Source of the DNA: an uncultured Eubacteriales bacterium
GTDB lineage: Bacteria; Bacillota; Clostridia; Christensenellales; Borkfalkiaceae
NCBI GenBank assembly: GCA_949745625.1
Contig: CATJZR010000063.1
Location: 1 to 8,845 of the forward strand
Direction: 5' to 3'
DNA length: 8,845 nt
Part shown: in pieces, positions 1 to 6,020 of the stretch
How positions within the stretch are numbered: position 1 is the first letter of the stretch
Layout: each line of letters opens with the position of its first letter
Position numbers and translations under genes: made by a program
Notes under the pieces: generated by a model
The model's database searches: none
Told to the model about the DNA's origin: nothing
Seen by the model: the letters and a program-made list of their open reading frames with translations, nothing else

Positions 1-285
1 CAGGTTGCCGTCGGCGCGGTTATACTCAACCGTGACGCTTCGTCCAGTTTACCCAACACTATATCGGGGGTAATATACCAAAGGCACGCTTTTACCGCGG
101 TTTCGGACGGACAAATCAACTTAGAGCCCAACAAGACGGCGATGAACGCCGCAGCCGACGCTATGAACGGCTGGGACCCCACGTACGGCTGTCTTTACTA
201 CTACAACCCTGCGGTTGCCACAAGCTCGTGGATTTTCGGCAGACAGACGGTTACCACCATCGGTAAACACGTTTTCGCAATATAG
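1..285 (+). CDS. sleB: SleB-type spore cortex-lytic enzyme, C-terminal part (5' end outside window)
   Basis: This is the last 94 codons of a cell-wall hydrolase of the SleB/CwlJ (Hydrolase_2) family, open from the first base to TAG at 283-285. Recognisable family segments are QVAVGAVILNR at the start, GVIYQ followed by FTAVSDGQINL, then AMNGWDPTYGCLYYYNP, and the terminal TIGKHVFAI. Enzymes of this family degrade spore cortex peptidoglycan (muramic-lactam containing) as lytic transglycosylases during germination. The catalytic glutamate, any signal peptide and any N-terminal peptidoglycan-binding domain lie upstream of the window and cannot be checked. The stop codon overlaps the AGGAGG of the next gene (ypeB). 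That is the classical sleB-ypeB bicistron, in which YpeB is needed for SleB stability and localisation in Bacillus. A vegetative CwlJ-like hydrolase is the alternative, but the ypeB neighbour favours SleB. Confidence 0.93.
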   Translation, partial: QVAVGAVILNRDASSSLPNTISGVIYQRHAFTAVSDGQINLEPNKTAMNAAADAMNGWDPTYGCLYYYNPAVATSSWIFGRQTVTTIGKHVFAI

Positions 286-289
286 GAGG
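284..289 (+). promoter_or_regulatory. Ribosome binding site that fixes the ypeB GTG start
   Basis: AGGAGG overlaps the sleB stop codon (TAG, 283-285) and lies 8 nt before GTG at 298. An in-frame ATG at 292 is only 2 nt from the site and is followed directly by TAA (295-297), so it cannot start ypeB. The start is therefore GTG at 298, and translation of the two genes is probably coupled. Confidence 0.85.
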
Positions 290-297
290 AAATGTAA

Positions 298-2163
298 GTG
301 AAGAAAGTTTCAAGCGGCGCGGAAAAAGCTGAAGAGCTGACGCGCAAAAAATCTACTGTAAAAACGACGAAAAAGTCTGCCGCGGGCAACGGCAAGAAAA
401 AGACCGAAAGCAAAAAGCCCGAAACAAAAAAAGCCGTAAAAAAGACGGCTAAAAAACCCGAGAAGAAGCTGACCGAAAAACAGCTTGCAAAGAAGAAAAT
501 GCGCGAGGAAAAGAAGCTTGCCGCAGCAAAAATAAAGGCAGAGAAAAAACAGAAACGCCTTGAAAAGAAGCTGGAAGCAAAGCAGAAACGTCTTGAACGC
601 GTTGCCGCTATCAAGGAAAAAATGGCGGAAAGAAAGGAAAAGCGCCGCGAAAGACGCGACATGTTGAAGCACGAAAGCAAGGAAGCGAGACAAAAGCGCA
701 TCGCTTCCGAAAAGAAAGCCAAAATAGAAGCGCGCAACGCAAAGCGCAAGGCTGCCGCAGCCGAAAGGCAGGCTCGCCGCGAGCACCGCTTAAAGGTACG
801 CGCCGAGAAGAGAGCGGACAGAAAGGAAAGACAGCACGCGCCCGGCTTCGGCGGTTGGCTTGCAGCGGTTATCGCACTGGGCGTAACCACCCTTGCCCTC
901 GGTACCATGATGACGTTCGGCTGGATGAGCATGAACGGTATGGAAGCGGAAATGGCTACCATTCACACCCAGTCGGTGTACGAGCTGAACTCTATCGTCG
1001 ACAACCTCGATGCAGGGCTTTCCAAGGCGAGAGTTTCCAACTCGTCCGCAGAGCAGATTAAACTGCTTAACGAAATTGCGATAGACAGCGAAATGGCTGA
1101 GGTTATTCTTGAAAGACTGCCCGTAGATACGCAGCTTACGCAGAATATGACCTCGTTCGTAAACAAAATGGGCGACAGCGCTCAGTCTATGCTGAACACG
1201 CTTGCTCGCGGCGGTAAGCTTTCCAAGAGCCAGCTTGCAACGCTTGCGTATATGTATGAAACCAATCAGCAGATGAAGTCGGTCATCAACGAGCTGACCG
1301 CATCCGCTAATCCCAAAGAGATTATGAACGCATGGAAGGGTAAGGAAGGCAACTTCATGGCTCAGTCGTTCACAACCCTTGAAAACAATACTATTGAAAC
1401 TCCCAAAGAGATAAACGACGGTCCCTTTGCCGAAAACATCAAAAAGTCGGGCGCAAAGGCGATTGAAAACCTCGAAGAGATAAGCTGCGCTAAGGCGGAA
1501 GAGCTTGCAGGCAAGTACTTTGCAAGCTACAATCCCACGGGCGTTCGCTGCACGGGCGAAACCGTTGCAAGCCAGCTTGAATGCTTCAACGTGGAAATTA
1601 ACACCAACGACGGCGTTATGTTCGCTCAGCTTACCAAAAAGGGCGGCAGAGTAGTAATGTTCGACAGCTACAAGGAATGTTCGCAGAACAACTTCTCGGT
1701 TGAGCGCTGCATAGACATTGCCGAGGACTTCCTTTCCGACCTCGGAATAGACGGAATGAAAGCCGTTTGGACGAGTGAAAACGGCACCACCTGCAATCTT
1801 AACTTCGTTTACGAGAACGACGGCGTAGTATTCTACCCCGACATGATTAAGGTAAAGGTGTGTGAGGAAAGAGGTATAGTAACGGGCATAGAAGGTCTTG
1901 CTTACTGCCTTAACCATACCGAGCGTTCTGTCGGCGCAGCTACCGTTTCCAAATCCGACGCGAAAGCTAAGCTCAATTCGAACTTCGAAGTAGAGGGCTC
2001 GCGTCTGACGGTTATCCCCGTGGACGGCGACGAAATACTCGCTTACGAATTCTTCGGAACCTACGGCGAAAACGATTATTATATCTATATCGACGCAAAG
2101 ACGGGCGAAGAAGTTCAGGTTCTTACGGTAATTGGTACCGCGCAGGGACGCGCGCTTCTTTAA
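298..2163 (+). CDS. ypeB: YpeB-like germination protein with a long basic N-terminal extension
   Basis: The product (621 aa) is assigned to YpeB, the membrane-anchored partner of SleB, from its position directly behind sleB and its architecture. Residues 187-210 form one hydrophobic membrane segment. Residues about 215-390 are a helical region that fits the YpeB N domain. Residues about 390-610 carry PepSY-like repeats, ending in a family-like segment: RLTVIPVDGDEILAYEFFGT, then YIYIDAKTGEE. Known YpeB proteins are about 450 aa and have only a short tail before the membrane anchor. Here residues 1-181 are about 40% Lys+Arg by my count, with many Glu and Ala, likely as a long charged helix or disordered tail. 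By the positive-inside rule the tail faces the cytoplasm or spore core. All eight cysteines I see (397, 418, 429, 461, 471, 499, 522, 537) fall in the PepSY region outside the membrane. YpeB stabilises SleB in the dormant spore. Start is GTG with AGGAGG 8 nt upstream. Confidence 0.9.
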   Translation: MKKVSSGAEKAEELTRKKSTVKTTKKSAAGNGKKKTESKKPETKKAVKKTAKKPEKKLTEKQLAKKKMREEKKLAAAKIKAEKKQKRLEKKLEAKQKRLERVAAIKEKMAERKEKRRERRDMLKHESKEARQKRIASEKKAKIEARNAKRKAAAAERQARREHRLKVRAEKRADRKERQHAPGFGGWLAAVIALGVTTLALGTMMTFGWMSMNGMEAEMATIHTQSVYELNSIVDNLDAGLSKARVSNSSAEQIKLLNEIAIDSEMAEVILERLPVDTQLTQNMTSFVNKMGDSAQSMLNTLARGGKLSKSQLATLAYMYETNQQMKSVINELTASANPKEIMNAWKGKEGNFMAQSFTTLENNTIETPKEINDGPFAENIKKSGAKAIENLEEISCAKAEELAGKYFASYNPTGVRCTGETVASQLECFNVEINTNDGVMFAQLTKKGGRVVMFDSYKECSQNNFSVERCIDIAEDFLSDLGIDGMKAVWTSENGTTCNLNFVYENDGVVFYPDMIKVKVCEERGIVTGIEGLAYCLNHTERSVGAATVSKSDAKAKLNSNFEVEGSRLTVIPVDGDEILAYEFFGTYGENDYYIYIDAKTGEEVQVLTVIGTAQGRALL

Positions 2164-2172
2164 AAAAATAAT

Positions 2173-2207
2173 ACGGCGGGCGGAAATTTCCGCTCGCCGT
2201 GATTTTT
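2173..2207. terminator. Bidirectional rho-independent terminator between convergent ypeB and pssA
   Basis: An 11-bp stem (2173-2183 with 2190-2200, one G-U/A-C position) encloses the 6-nt loop AAATTT. On the plus strand it is followed by TTTTT at 2203-2207, just after the ypeB stop. On the minus strand it lies just after the pssA stop (2212-2214) and is followed by a T-rich run, the complement of the A-rich stretch 2161-2171. It therefore fits both transcripts; the minus-strand U tract is longer, but that strand carries the A-C mismatch. Confidence 0.85.
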
Positions 2208-2211
2208 ATAG

Positions 2212-2916
2212 TCAATATAACTTGGGGAATATCTGATTTATGCTGCCGTCGAGGGCAAGCGTGTTGACGAGTATAAGTCCCACACAAATCACCACAACGA
2301 TTGCTATGGTTATGCTGACTCCCTTGGCGCCGAGCTTTACCATTTTGAATTTAAAGACCATTAAAAACGATAATATAAGATAGCTTAAACAAAGTATCAG
2401 CTTGGGTACGAGCGTGCCCGCAAGCCCGTCGAAGCCCCTGAACATTATGGCAACAAGGTAAAAGACGGGGACACCTATCGCCGAGTTGGTTACGGGAAGC
2501 CCCTCGCACGAGGTTCTTCTGCCCGTTTCACCGCGCTGAACTCTAAGGTCCTCTTCAACGTCGTAATATGCAAGGCGGCAAACCGCGCACATAACGTAAA
2601 TTACGAAAGGTATCTGGAAATACCACTCCGTCATACCCATTCCGTAGCCTATCATTACCGGTGCCACGCCGAACGCTATCACGTCGCTTAAAGAGTCGAT
2701 TTTCGCGCCGAACATCTTGTCCTCAAGAGTTCGGTTTTTGCGCGTTCTTGCCACCACGCCGTCAAACGCGTCGCACACGCCCGAAATCCACAGACAGATT
2801 ACTCCGCCGAAAAACGGATAACCCGCCGCTGACAGTCCTATACCTATGACGGCGGAAATCACCGACATATAAGTAAGTAAAACTCCGTAATGATAAAACC
2901 CGACAAATCTTTTCAT
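2212..2916 (-). CDS. pssA: CDP-diacylglycerol--serine O-phosphatidyltransferase (phosphatidylserine synthase)
   Basis: This integral membrane enzyme (234 aa) of the CDP-alcohol phosphatidyltransferase family transfers a phosphatidyl group from CDP-diacylglycerol to L-serine, giving phosphatidylserine. The signature is clear: D49, D52-G53, A56-R57, then G70, D74 and D78, the metal- and CDP-binding set. Twelve residues separate AR from G instead of the usual eight (segment RTRKNRTLEDKMFG). All catalytic aspartates are kept, and I recall this longer form in other clostridial homologues. Several hydrophobic membrane segments surround the motif, including the C-terminal ones. The gene is last in the minus-strand operon behind psd, whose enzyme uses its product. 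Upstream is only a weak purine-rich site (AAGAGA), so expression may depend on the transcript from psd and on the palindromic element in the 81-nt gap. A PgsA-type phosphatidylglycerophosphate synthase is the alternative family member; the psd neighbour argues for PssA. Confidence 0.94.
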   Translation of the reverse strand: MKRFVGFYHYGVLLTYMSVISAVIGIGLSAAGYPFFGGVICLWISGVCDAFDGVVARTRKNRTLEDKMFGAKIDSLSDVIAFGVAPVMIGYGMGMTEWYFQIPFVIYVMCAVCRLAYYDVEEDLRVQRGETGRRTSCEGLPVTNSAIGVPVFYLVAIMFRGFDGLAGTLVPKLILCLSYLILSFLMVFKFKMVKLGAKGVSITIAIVVVICVGLILVNTLALDGSINQIFPKLY

Positions 2917-2941
2917 AATTTTCTCTTACCGTTTAAGTGAT

Positions 2942-2989
2942 TATTTGCGTTTGCAAAACAAACGCAAATAGGGTGTACACCCTATTTGC
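2942..2989. repeat. Two overlapping inverted repeats sharing one arm, in the psd-pssA gap
   Basis: A perfect 12-bp inverted repeat (TATTTGCGTTTG at 2942-2953 and its complement at 2959-2970, 5-nt spacer) overlaps a perfect 26-bp palindrome at 2964-2989. The palindrome is centred on GGGTGTACACCC, and its outer arms are GCAAATAGGG and CCCTATTTGC. The segment 2964-2970 belongs to both, so the two hairpins exclude each other in RNA. No T run follows on the minus strand, so this is not a standard terminator. It fills most of the 81 nt between psd and pssA. It could be an RNA switch between the two genes, a repressor site, or a copy of a dispersed palindromic repeat; the sequence alone does not decide. 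Confidence 0.9.
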
Positions 2990-2997
2990 AAACTGTT

Positions 2998-3846
2998 TTA
3001 TTGTTTTGACCGGCCTATCCGCTCGCCGCACTTGACGACTGTTTCAAAGCCGCTTTGAGTATTTTCAAAAATTTCACCGTCTATTTCGGCAGCGTCCTTT
3101 TTTAAAATCAGCATTACAGTCGAACCGCCGAACTCGAACCAGCCCTTTTCCTCGCCGCGCCCGAACGTCTTTTTGCCGTTGTTGACGATGCGTCCGACGA
3201 ACATTGCCCCGACCTCGACCTGCAGTGCGTCGCCGAAGTTTTCGGTGTGCATTAAGGTATATTCGCGGCAATTTTCCGTAAACACCCGACGGTTTTCAAG
3301 CGCAGTGGGCTGAACGGTGTGCAGTCTGCCCTTTATAAAAACAGGCTCCTCCGCCGTTCCTCCGTCGAAAAACATATATCTGTGGTAGTCGGTCACGGTC
3401 AGTCTGAATATCAGACAAATTCCGCCCTCGAATTCCTTTGCAAGCTTTTCGTCCCTTAAAAGGGTTTCAAGCGAATAATCAAAGCCCTTGACGCGGAAGA
3501 CACTGTCCGCGTTGATATTGTACGCCGTCAGCTTGCCGTCGCACGGAGCCGTAAGCGAAGTAACCTCATAATCCACGGGGCGGCATTCCGGGCGTATTTC
3601 ACGCGTGAAAAATTCGTTGAACGAGCGGAATTTTACCGGCTTATACTCCGACATATCAATTCCGTGCCGCCTTATAAATTTTTTAATCTGCGGTCTGGAC
3701 GCACGCGAATTAAGGAATTTGGCGTACAGATTTGCCGACCCCCTTGCCGAGCAAATTCTGAGAAGCCCCGCACCCGGCTTGCTGCAATACATAAATTTCA
3801 GCGCACCGGACGGCTTTATGTCGTTTAAATCAAGCCGTTCTCTCAT
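2998..3846 (-). CDS. psd: Phosphatidylserine decarboxylase proenzyme
   Basis: This enzyme (282 aa) decarboxylates phosphatidylserine to phosphatidylethanolamine at the membrane. It matures by self-cleavage to form a pyruvoyl group. The cleavage motif is visible as FGGST (239-243), so the cut should fall between G241 and S242, leaving a 41-residue alpha chain. The other expected active-site residues are D103 in PCDGKL and H155 in TDYHRY; H176 is a further conserved-looking histidine. The FNEFFTREIRP segment (76-86) is also typical. Length agrees with the clostridial type. The start ATG overlaps the stop of the flippase-like gene in ATGA (3843-3846), with AGAGGA a few bases upstream, so translation is coupled. 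The gene lies between the flippase-like gene and pssA in one operon. Confidence 0.96.
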   Translation of the reverse strand: MRERLDLNDIKPSGALKFMYCSKPGAGLLRICSARGSANLYAKFLNSRASRPQIKKFIRRHGIDMSEYKPVKFRSFNEFFTREIRPECRPVDYEVTSLTAPCDGKLTAYNINADSVFRVKGFDYSLETLLRDEKLAKEFEGGICLIFRLTVTDYHRYMFFDGGTAEEPVFIKGRLHTVQPTALENRRVFTENCREYTLMHTENFGDALQVEVGAMFVGRIVNNGKKTFGRGEEKGWFEFGGSTVMLILKKDAAEIDGEIFENTQSGFETVVKCGERIGRSKQ

Positions 3847-4958
3847 AAATTTTCCTCTTCGGACTGCTCCGCGCTATCCTCTTCGGGGGGCGCGCTTTCC
3901 GACGGCTGCTCCGCGGGAACTTTTTTTACCTTTACCATGTGATAGGTCAACGTAACGATACCGCTGACAAACATACTGAAATAGTACGAAAACAGCCTTG
4001 AAATCATAAGCGCAAGCAGAATAAAAGCTTTGTCGTACATCTGCACGTAAATGTTTATAAACAGATATTCGTACGCACCCACGCCGCCAGGAATGGGAAT
4101 GGAATTGTATCCGAACAGCACGAACGCCTGCAGTACGAATATGTCAAGAAAGGGCGCTTCGGGGTCTATTGCAAGACAGACGAAGCAGGGAATAAGCGTT
4201 TGCGACACGCGCTGAAGAATATTCAATATAAGCGTAGTAAAGATTACGACCGGCTTTTCTTTTAATATGTGCCTGCACTCGCCGTATTTTTGCACCTCTT
4301 CTTCTATTTTATTGCGCCATTTGTCGGGATTTTTTACTATTTTGATTTTGTTTAAAAGCTTAACAAGACCGTTGCCAACCTTTATAATCGCTTTGCCGAA
4401 AAACATACAGCCGATATAAAGCCCCAAAAGTCCCGCCTGTATCACAGCGCCCGCTATTACCAGCACCTTTGCAAACACAGTATTAATTCCGCCGAAAAGA
4501 CTCGGGTTGATACAGACCGCAGCAATGCCTATAGCGAAAATCGCCGCCGTGTAGCCGATGACGTTGAACAACATTGCAAAGCTTGCTTTACCCGCGCTCA
4601 TTCCGTCGCGCGCCATATAGAATACCGCCGCAGGTTGTCCGCCTGCCGCCGTGGGGGTTATAGCGGAATAGAACGTATCGGCGGAGGAATAAGCCATTGA
4701 CGACAGTACCTTCGTCTTACTGCCGAAAAACCGTGCAATGAGGTAAATGCTTAACCCCTCGAACACGATAAACAAAAGCATACAGACAAAAGCAGCAACA
4801 ATCCAGACGGGATTGCTGTTTTTGAAATATTCAAATATGTCGTGAAAATTCAGCTCTTTATGATTGACGAAAAGCACCACGAGGGTTACCGTTACGAGTA
4901 ACGCCACGAACCCTAAATTAAGCAGAAGCCTCCGCGTCTTTTTGTTGATTTTTGCCAT
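3843..4958 (-). CDS. MprF-type flippase-like integral membrane protein (LPG_synthase_TM family)
   Basis: A 371-aa polytopic membrane protein resembling the flippase half of MprF (LPG_synthase_TM / UPF0104 / TIGR00374 group), without the cytosolic aminoacyl-transferase domain. Family-like segments are TPTAAGGQPA (101-110) in a membrane-associated loop and SIPIPGGVGAYE (296-307). Hydrophobic segments begin at residues 11-31 and recur to about 351. The C-terminal tail, about residues 356-371, is strongly acidic and probably cytoplasmic. Proteins of this group are thought to move lipids or polyprenyl-linked intermediates across the membrane, and the substrate here is unknown. It is the first gene after a consensus promoter and overlaps psd by 4 nt. 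This suggests a role with aminophospholipid (PE) distribution, which is inference. The ribosome binding site before ATG 4958 is weak. The next in-frame ATGs would remove the first membrane segment, so this start is preferred. Confidence 0.86.
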   Translation of the reverse strand: MAKINKKTRRLLLNLGFVALLVTVTLVVLFVNHKELNFHDIFEYFKNSNPVWIVAAFVCMLLFIVFEGLSIYLIARFFGSKTKVLSSMAYSSADTFYSAITPTAAGGQPAAVFYMARDGMSAGKASFAMLFNVIGYTAAIFAIGIAAVCINPSLFGGINTVFAKVLVIAGAVIQAGLLGLYIGCMFFGKAIIKVGNGLVKLLNKIKIVKNPDKWRNKIEEEVQKYGECRHILKEKPVVIFTTLILNILQRVSQTLIPCFVCLAIDPEAPFLDIFVLQAFVLFGYNSIPIPGGVGAYEYLFINIYVQMYDKAFILLALMISRLFSYYFSMFVSGIVTLTYHMVKVKKVPAEQPSESAPPEEDSAEQSEEENL

Positions 4959-5000
4959 TTTGTCCGTTTCCGCGCACCTTATTAAAATGCACTGTATTTT

Positions 5001-5029
5001 ATTATACTTCGTTATAGGATTTTTGTCAA
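5001..5029 (-). promoter_or_regulatory. Consensus sigma-A promoter for the flippase-psd-pssA operon
   Basis: Read on the minus strand, TTGACA (5024-5029) and TATAAT (5001-5006) are separated by exactly 17 nt. Both hexamers match the housekeeping consensus perfectly. Transcription should start near 4993-4995, giving a leader of about 35 nt before ATG 4958. It lies directly downstream of the parB terminator, so the lipid operon is an independent, probably strong vegetative unit. Confidence 0.92.
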
Positions 5030-5054
5030 GAATTCTAACTTACGTTTGGAGCGC

Positions 5055-5094
5055 AAAAAAAGGCGGCAACCGCTTCAAACGGCTGCCGCCTTTT
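5055..5094 (-). terminator. Rho-independent terminator of the parA-orf-parB transcript
   Basis: Just after the parB stop (5097-5099), the arms AAAAGGCGGCA (5058-5068) and TGCCGCCTTTT (5084-5094) pair perfectly. One mismatch and CCG/CGG (5070-5072, 5080-5082) extend the stem to a 7-nt loop. On the minus strand it ends in seven T (complement of 5055-5061). It separates the segregation genes from the lipid operon. Confidence 0.93.
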
Positions 5095-5096
5095 AG

Positions 5097-6008
5097 TTAC
5101 TGTTTGTCGATTATATCGAGAATTTCCGAAATTCTGTCAAGGTCGTCGCGCGAATAGTAGTCGATATAAATGCGTCCCTTTTTGTCCGTACCGATAAGGC
5201 TTACCTTAGTGCGGAAGGTGAAACGCATGCGGTCGACTAAATTTTTCAGCTCGATTGAAGCAAGGGCGCGTTTCTTGCTTTTTCGCTTTTCCAGCATTTC
5301 GGGAGGCACGTTATGTGCCCGTACTTTCTTTTCAAGCTCTCTTACGGAGGTCTGGTTCCTTATTGCTTCGTTTGCGAACTCGACCTGCTTTTCGGCGGGT
5401 AGCACAATGAGCGTGCGCGCGTGACCCGCGCTCAGCTTGCCCTCGGCAACTACGCCTATTACCTCGGGGCAGAGGTTTAAAAGCCTGAGCGTGTTGGCTA
5501 TTGCAGGGCGCGATTTTCCTATGCGCTCGGCAAGCTCGTCCTGCGTCAGCTTGTAATCGGTCATAAGCTGCTTCATCGCCATAGCCGCCTCAATAGGGTT
5601 CAAATCCTCGCGCTGTAAGTTCTCTATCAGCGAAATTTCTTTTATTTCGCGGTCGGTGTACTTACGAATAACGACGGGTATCGTTTGCATGCCCGCAAGC
5701 TTGCTTGCGCGGAAACGACGTTCGCCCGCGATAATCATGTAAGTGCCGTCGCCGTTGTCGTTCACGACTATCGGCATAATTACGCCATGCTTTTTAATCG
5801 AGTCGGCAAGCTCTTTCAAAGCCTGCTCGTCAAAGTTTTTACGCGGCTGGTTGGGGTTTGCTGTTATTAGGTCTATGCGCAAGTCCTCCGCGTTCTTTCT
5901 CTCTTCCTCGGTATAGCCGAACGCGCTTTTTCCGTCAAACATTTGTTCGTATGCGTCGTTGGTGTCGCTGAACAGCTCGTCCAGTCCTTTTCCTAATCCC
6001 TTTGCCAT
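5097..6008 (-). CDS. parB: Chromosome partitioning protein ParB (Spo0J)
   Basis: A CTP-dependent DNA clamp (303 aa) that loads at parS, spreads along DNA, recruits SMC and stimulates the ParA ATPase. The N-terminal MAKGLGKGLDELF carries the basic ParA-activating motif. The CTP-binding motifs follow: PNQPRKNFDEQAL (52-64), GERRFRAS (95-102) and ENLQREDLNPIE (129-140). The parS-recognising helix-turn-helix spans about 153-177 (KLTQDELAERIGKSRPAIAN). After a basic linker (KRKSKKRA), the C-terminal dimerisation domain ends in DRISEILDIIDKQ. Length and order are as expected for the chromosomal type. The start is well fixed by GGAGGT (complement of 6014-6019) 5 nt upstream, in the 12-nt gap after the unknown gene. 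It is last in the operon, with a strong terminator. A Noc paralogue is excluded mainly by the parA linkage and the Spo0J-type parS nearby. Confidence 0.97.
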   Translation of the reverse strand: MAKGLGKGLDELFSDTNDAYEQMFDGKSAFGYTEEERKNAEDLRIDLITANPNQPRKNFDEQALKELADSIKKHGVIMPIVVNDNGDGTYMIIAGERRFRASKLAGMQTIPVVIRKYTDREIKEISLIENLQREDLNPIEAAMAMKQLMTDYKLTQDELAERIGKSRPAIANTLRLLNLCPEVIGVVAEGKLSAGHARTLIVLPAEKQVEFANEAIRNQTSVRELEKKVRAHNVPPEMLEKRKSKKRALASIELKNLVDRMRFTFRTKVSLIGTDKKGRIYIDYYSRDDLDRISEILDIIDKQ

Positions 6009-6020
6009 AATTTACCTCCG

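Noticed and set aside
298..840. The basic region as a separate histone-like gene fused by a missed frameshift
   Set aside because: The frame is continuous through the membrane segment into the YpeB domain. There is no internal stop, and I found no strong internal ribosome binding site and start after the basic region.
790..1917. A 375-codon open frame on the minus strand opposite ypeB (and another at 201-962)
   Set aside because: They lie wholly antisense to the sleB/ypeB coding sequence and have low-complexity Phe/Ser/Ala-rich or patternless products, as expected when the opposite strand is Lys-codon rich. I see no family motif.
2677..2775. Four extra residues in the CDP-alcohol phosphotransferase motif of PssA, first read as a defect
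   Set aside because: All motif residues (D49, D52, G53, A56, R57, G70, D74, D78) are intact, and I recall the same longer loop in other clostridial PssA proteins. This is likely a subfamily trait.
2942..2989. CRISPR-like repeat
   Set aside because: There is a single compact palindromic cluster with no regular repeat-spacer alternation and no cas gene nearby.
2917..2997. A separate promoter for pssA in the psd-pssA gap
   Set aside because: The only -35/-10 candidates on the minus strand (TTGCGT with TAATCA) match the consensus poorly. The operon promoter upstream of the flippase-like gene suffices.
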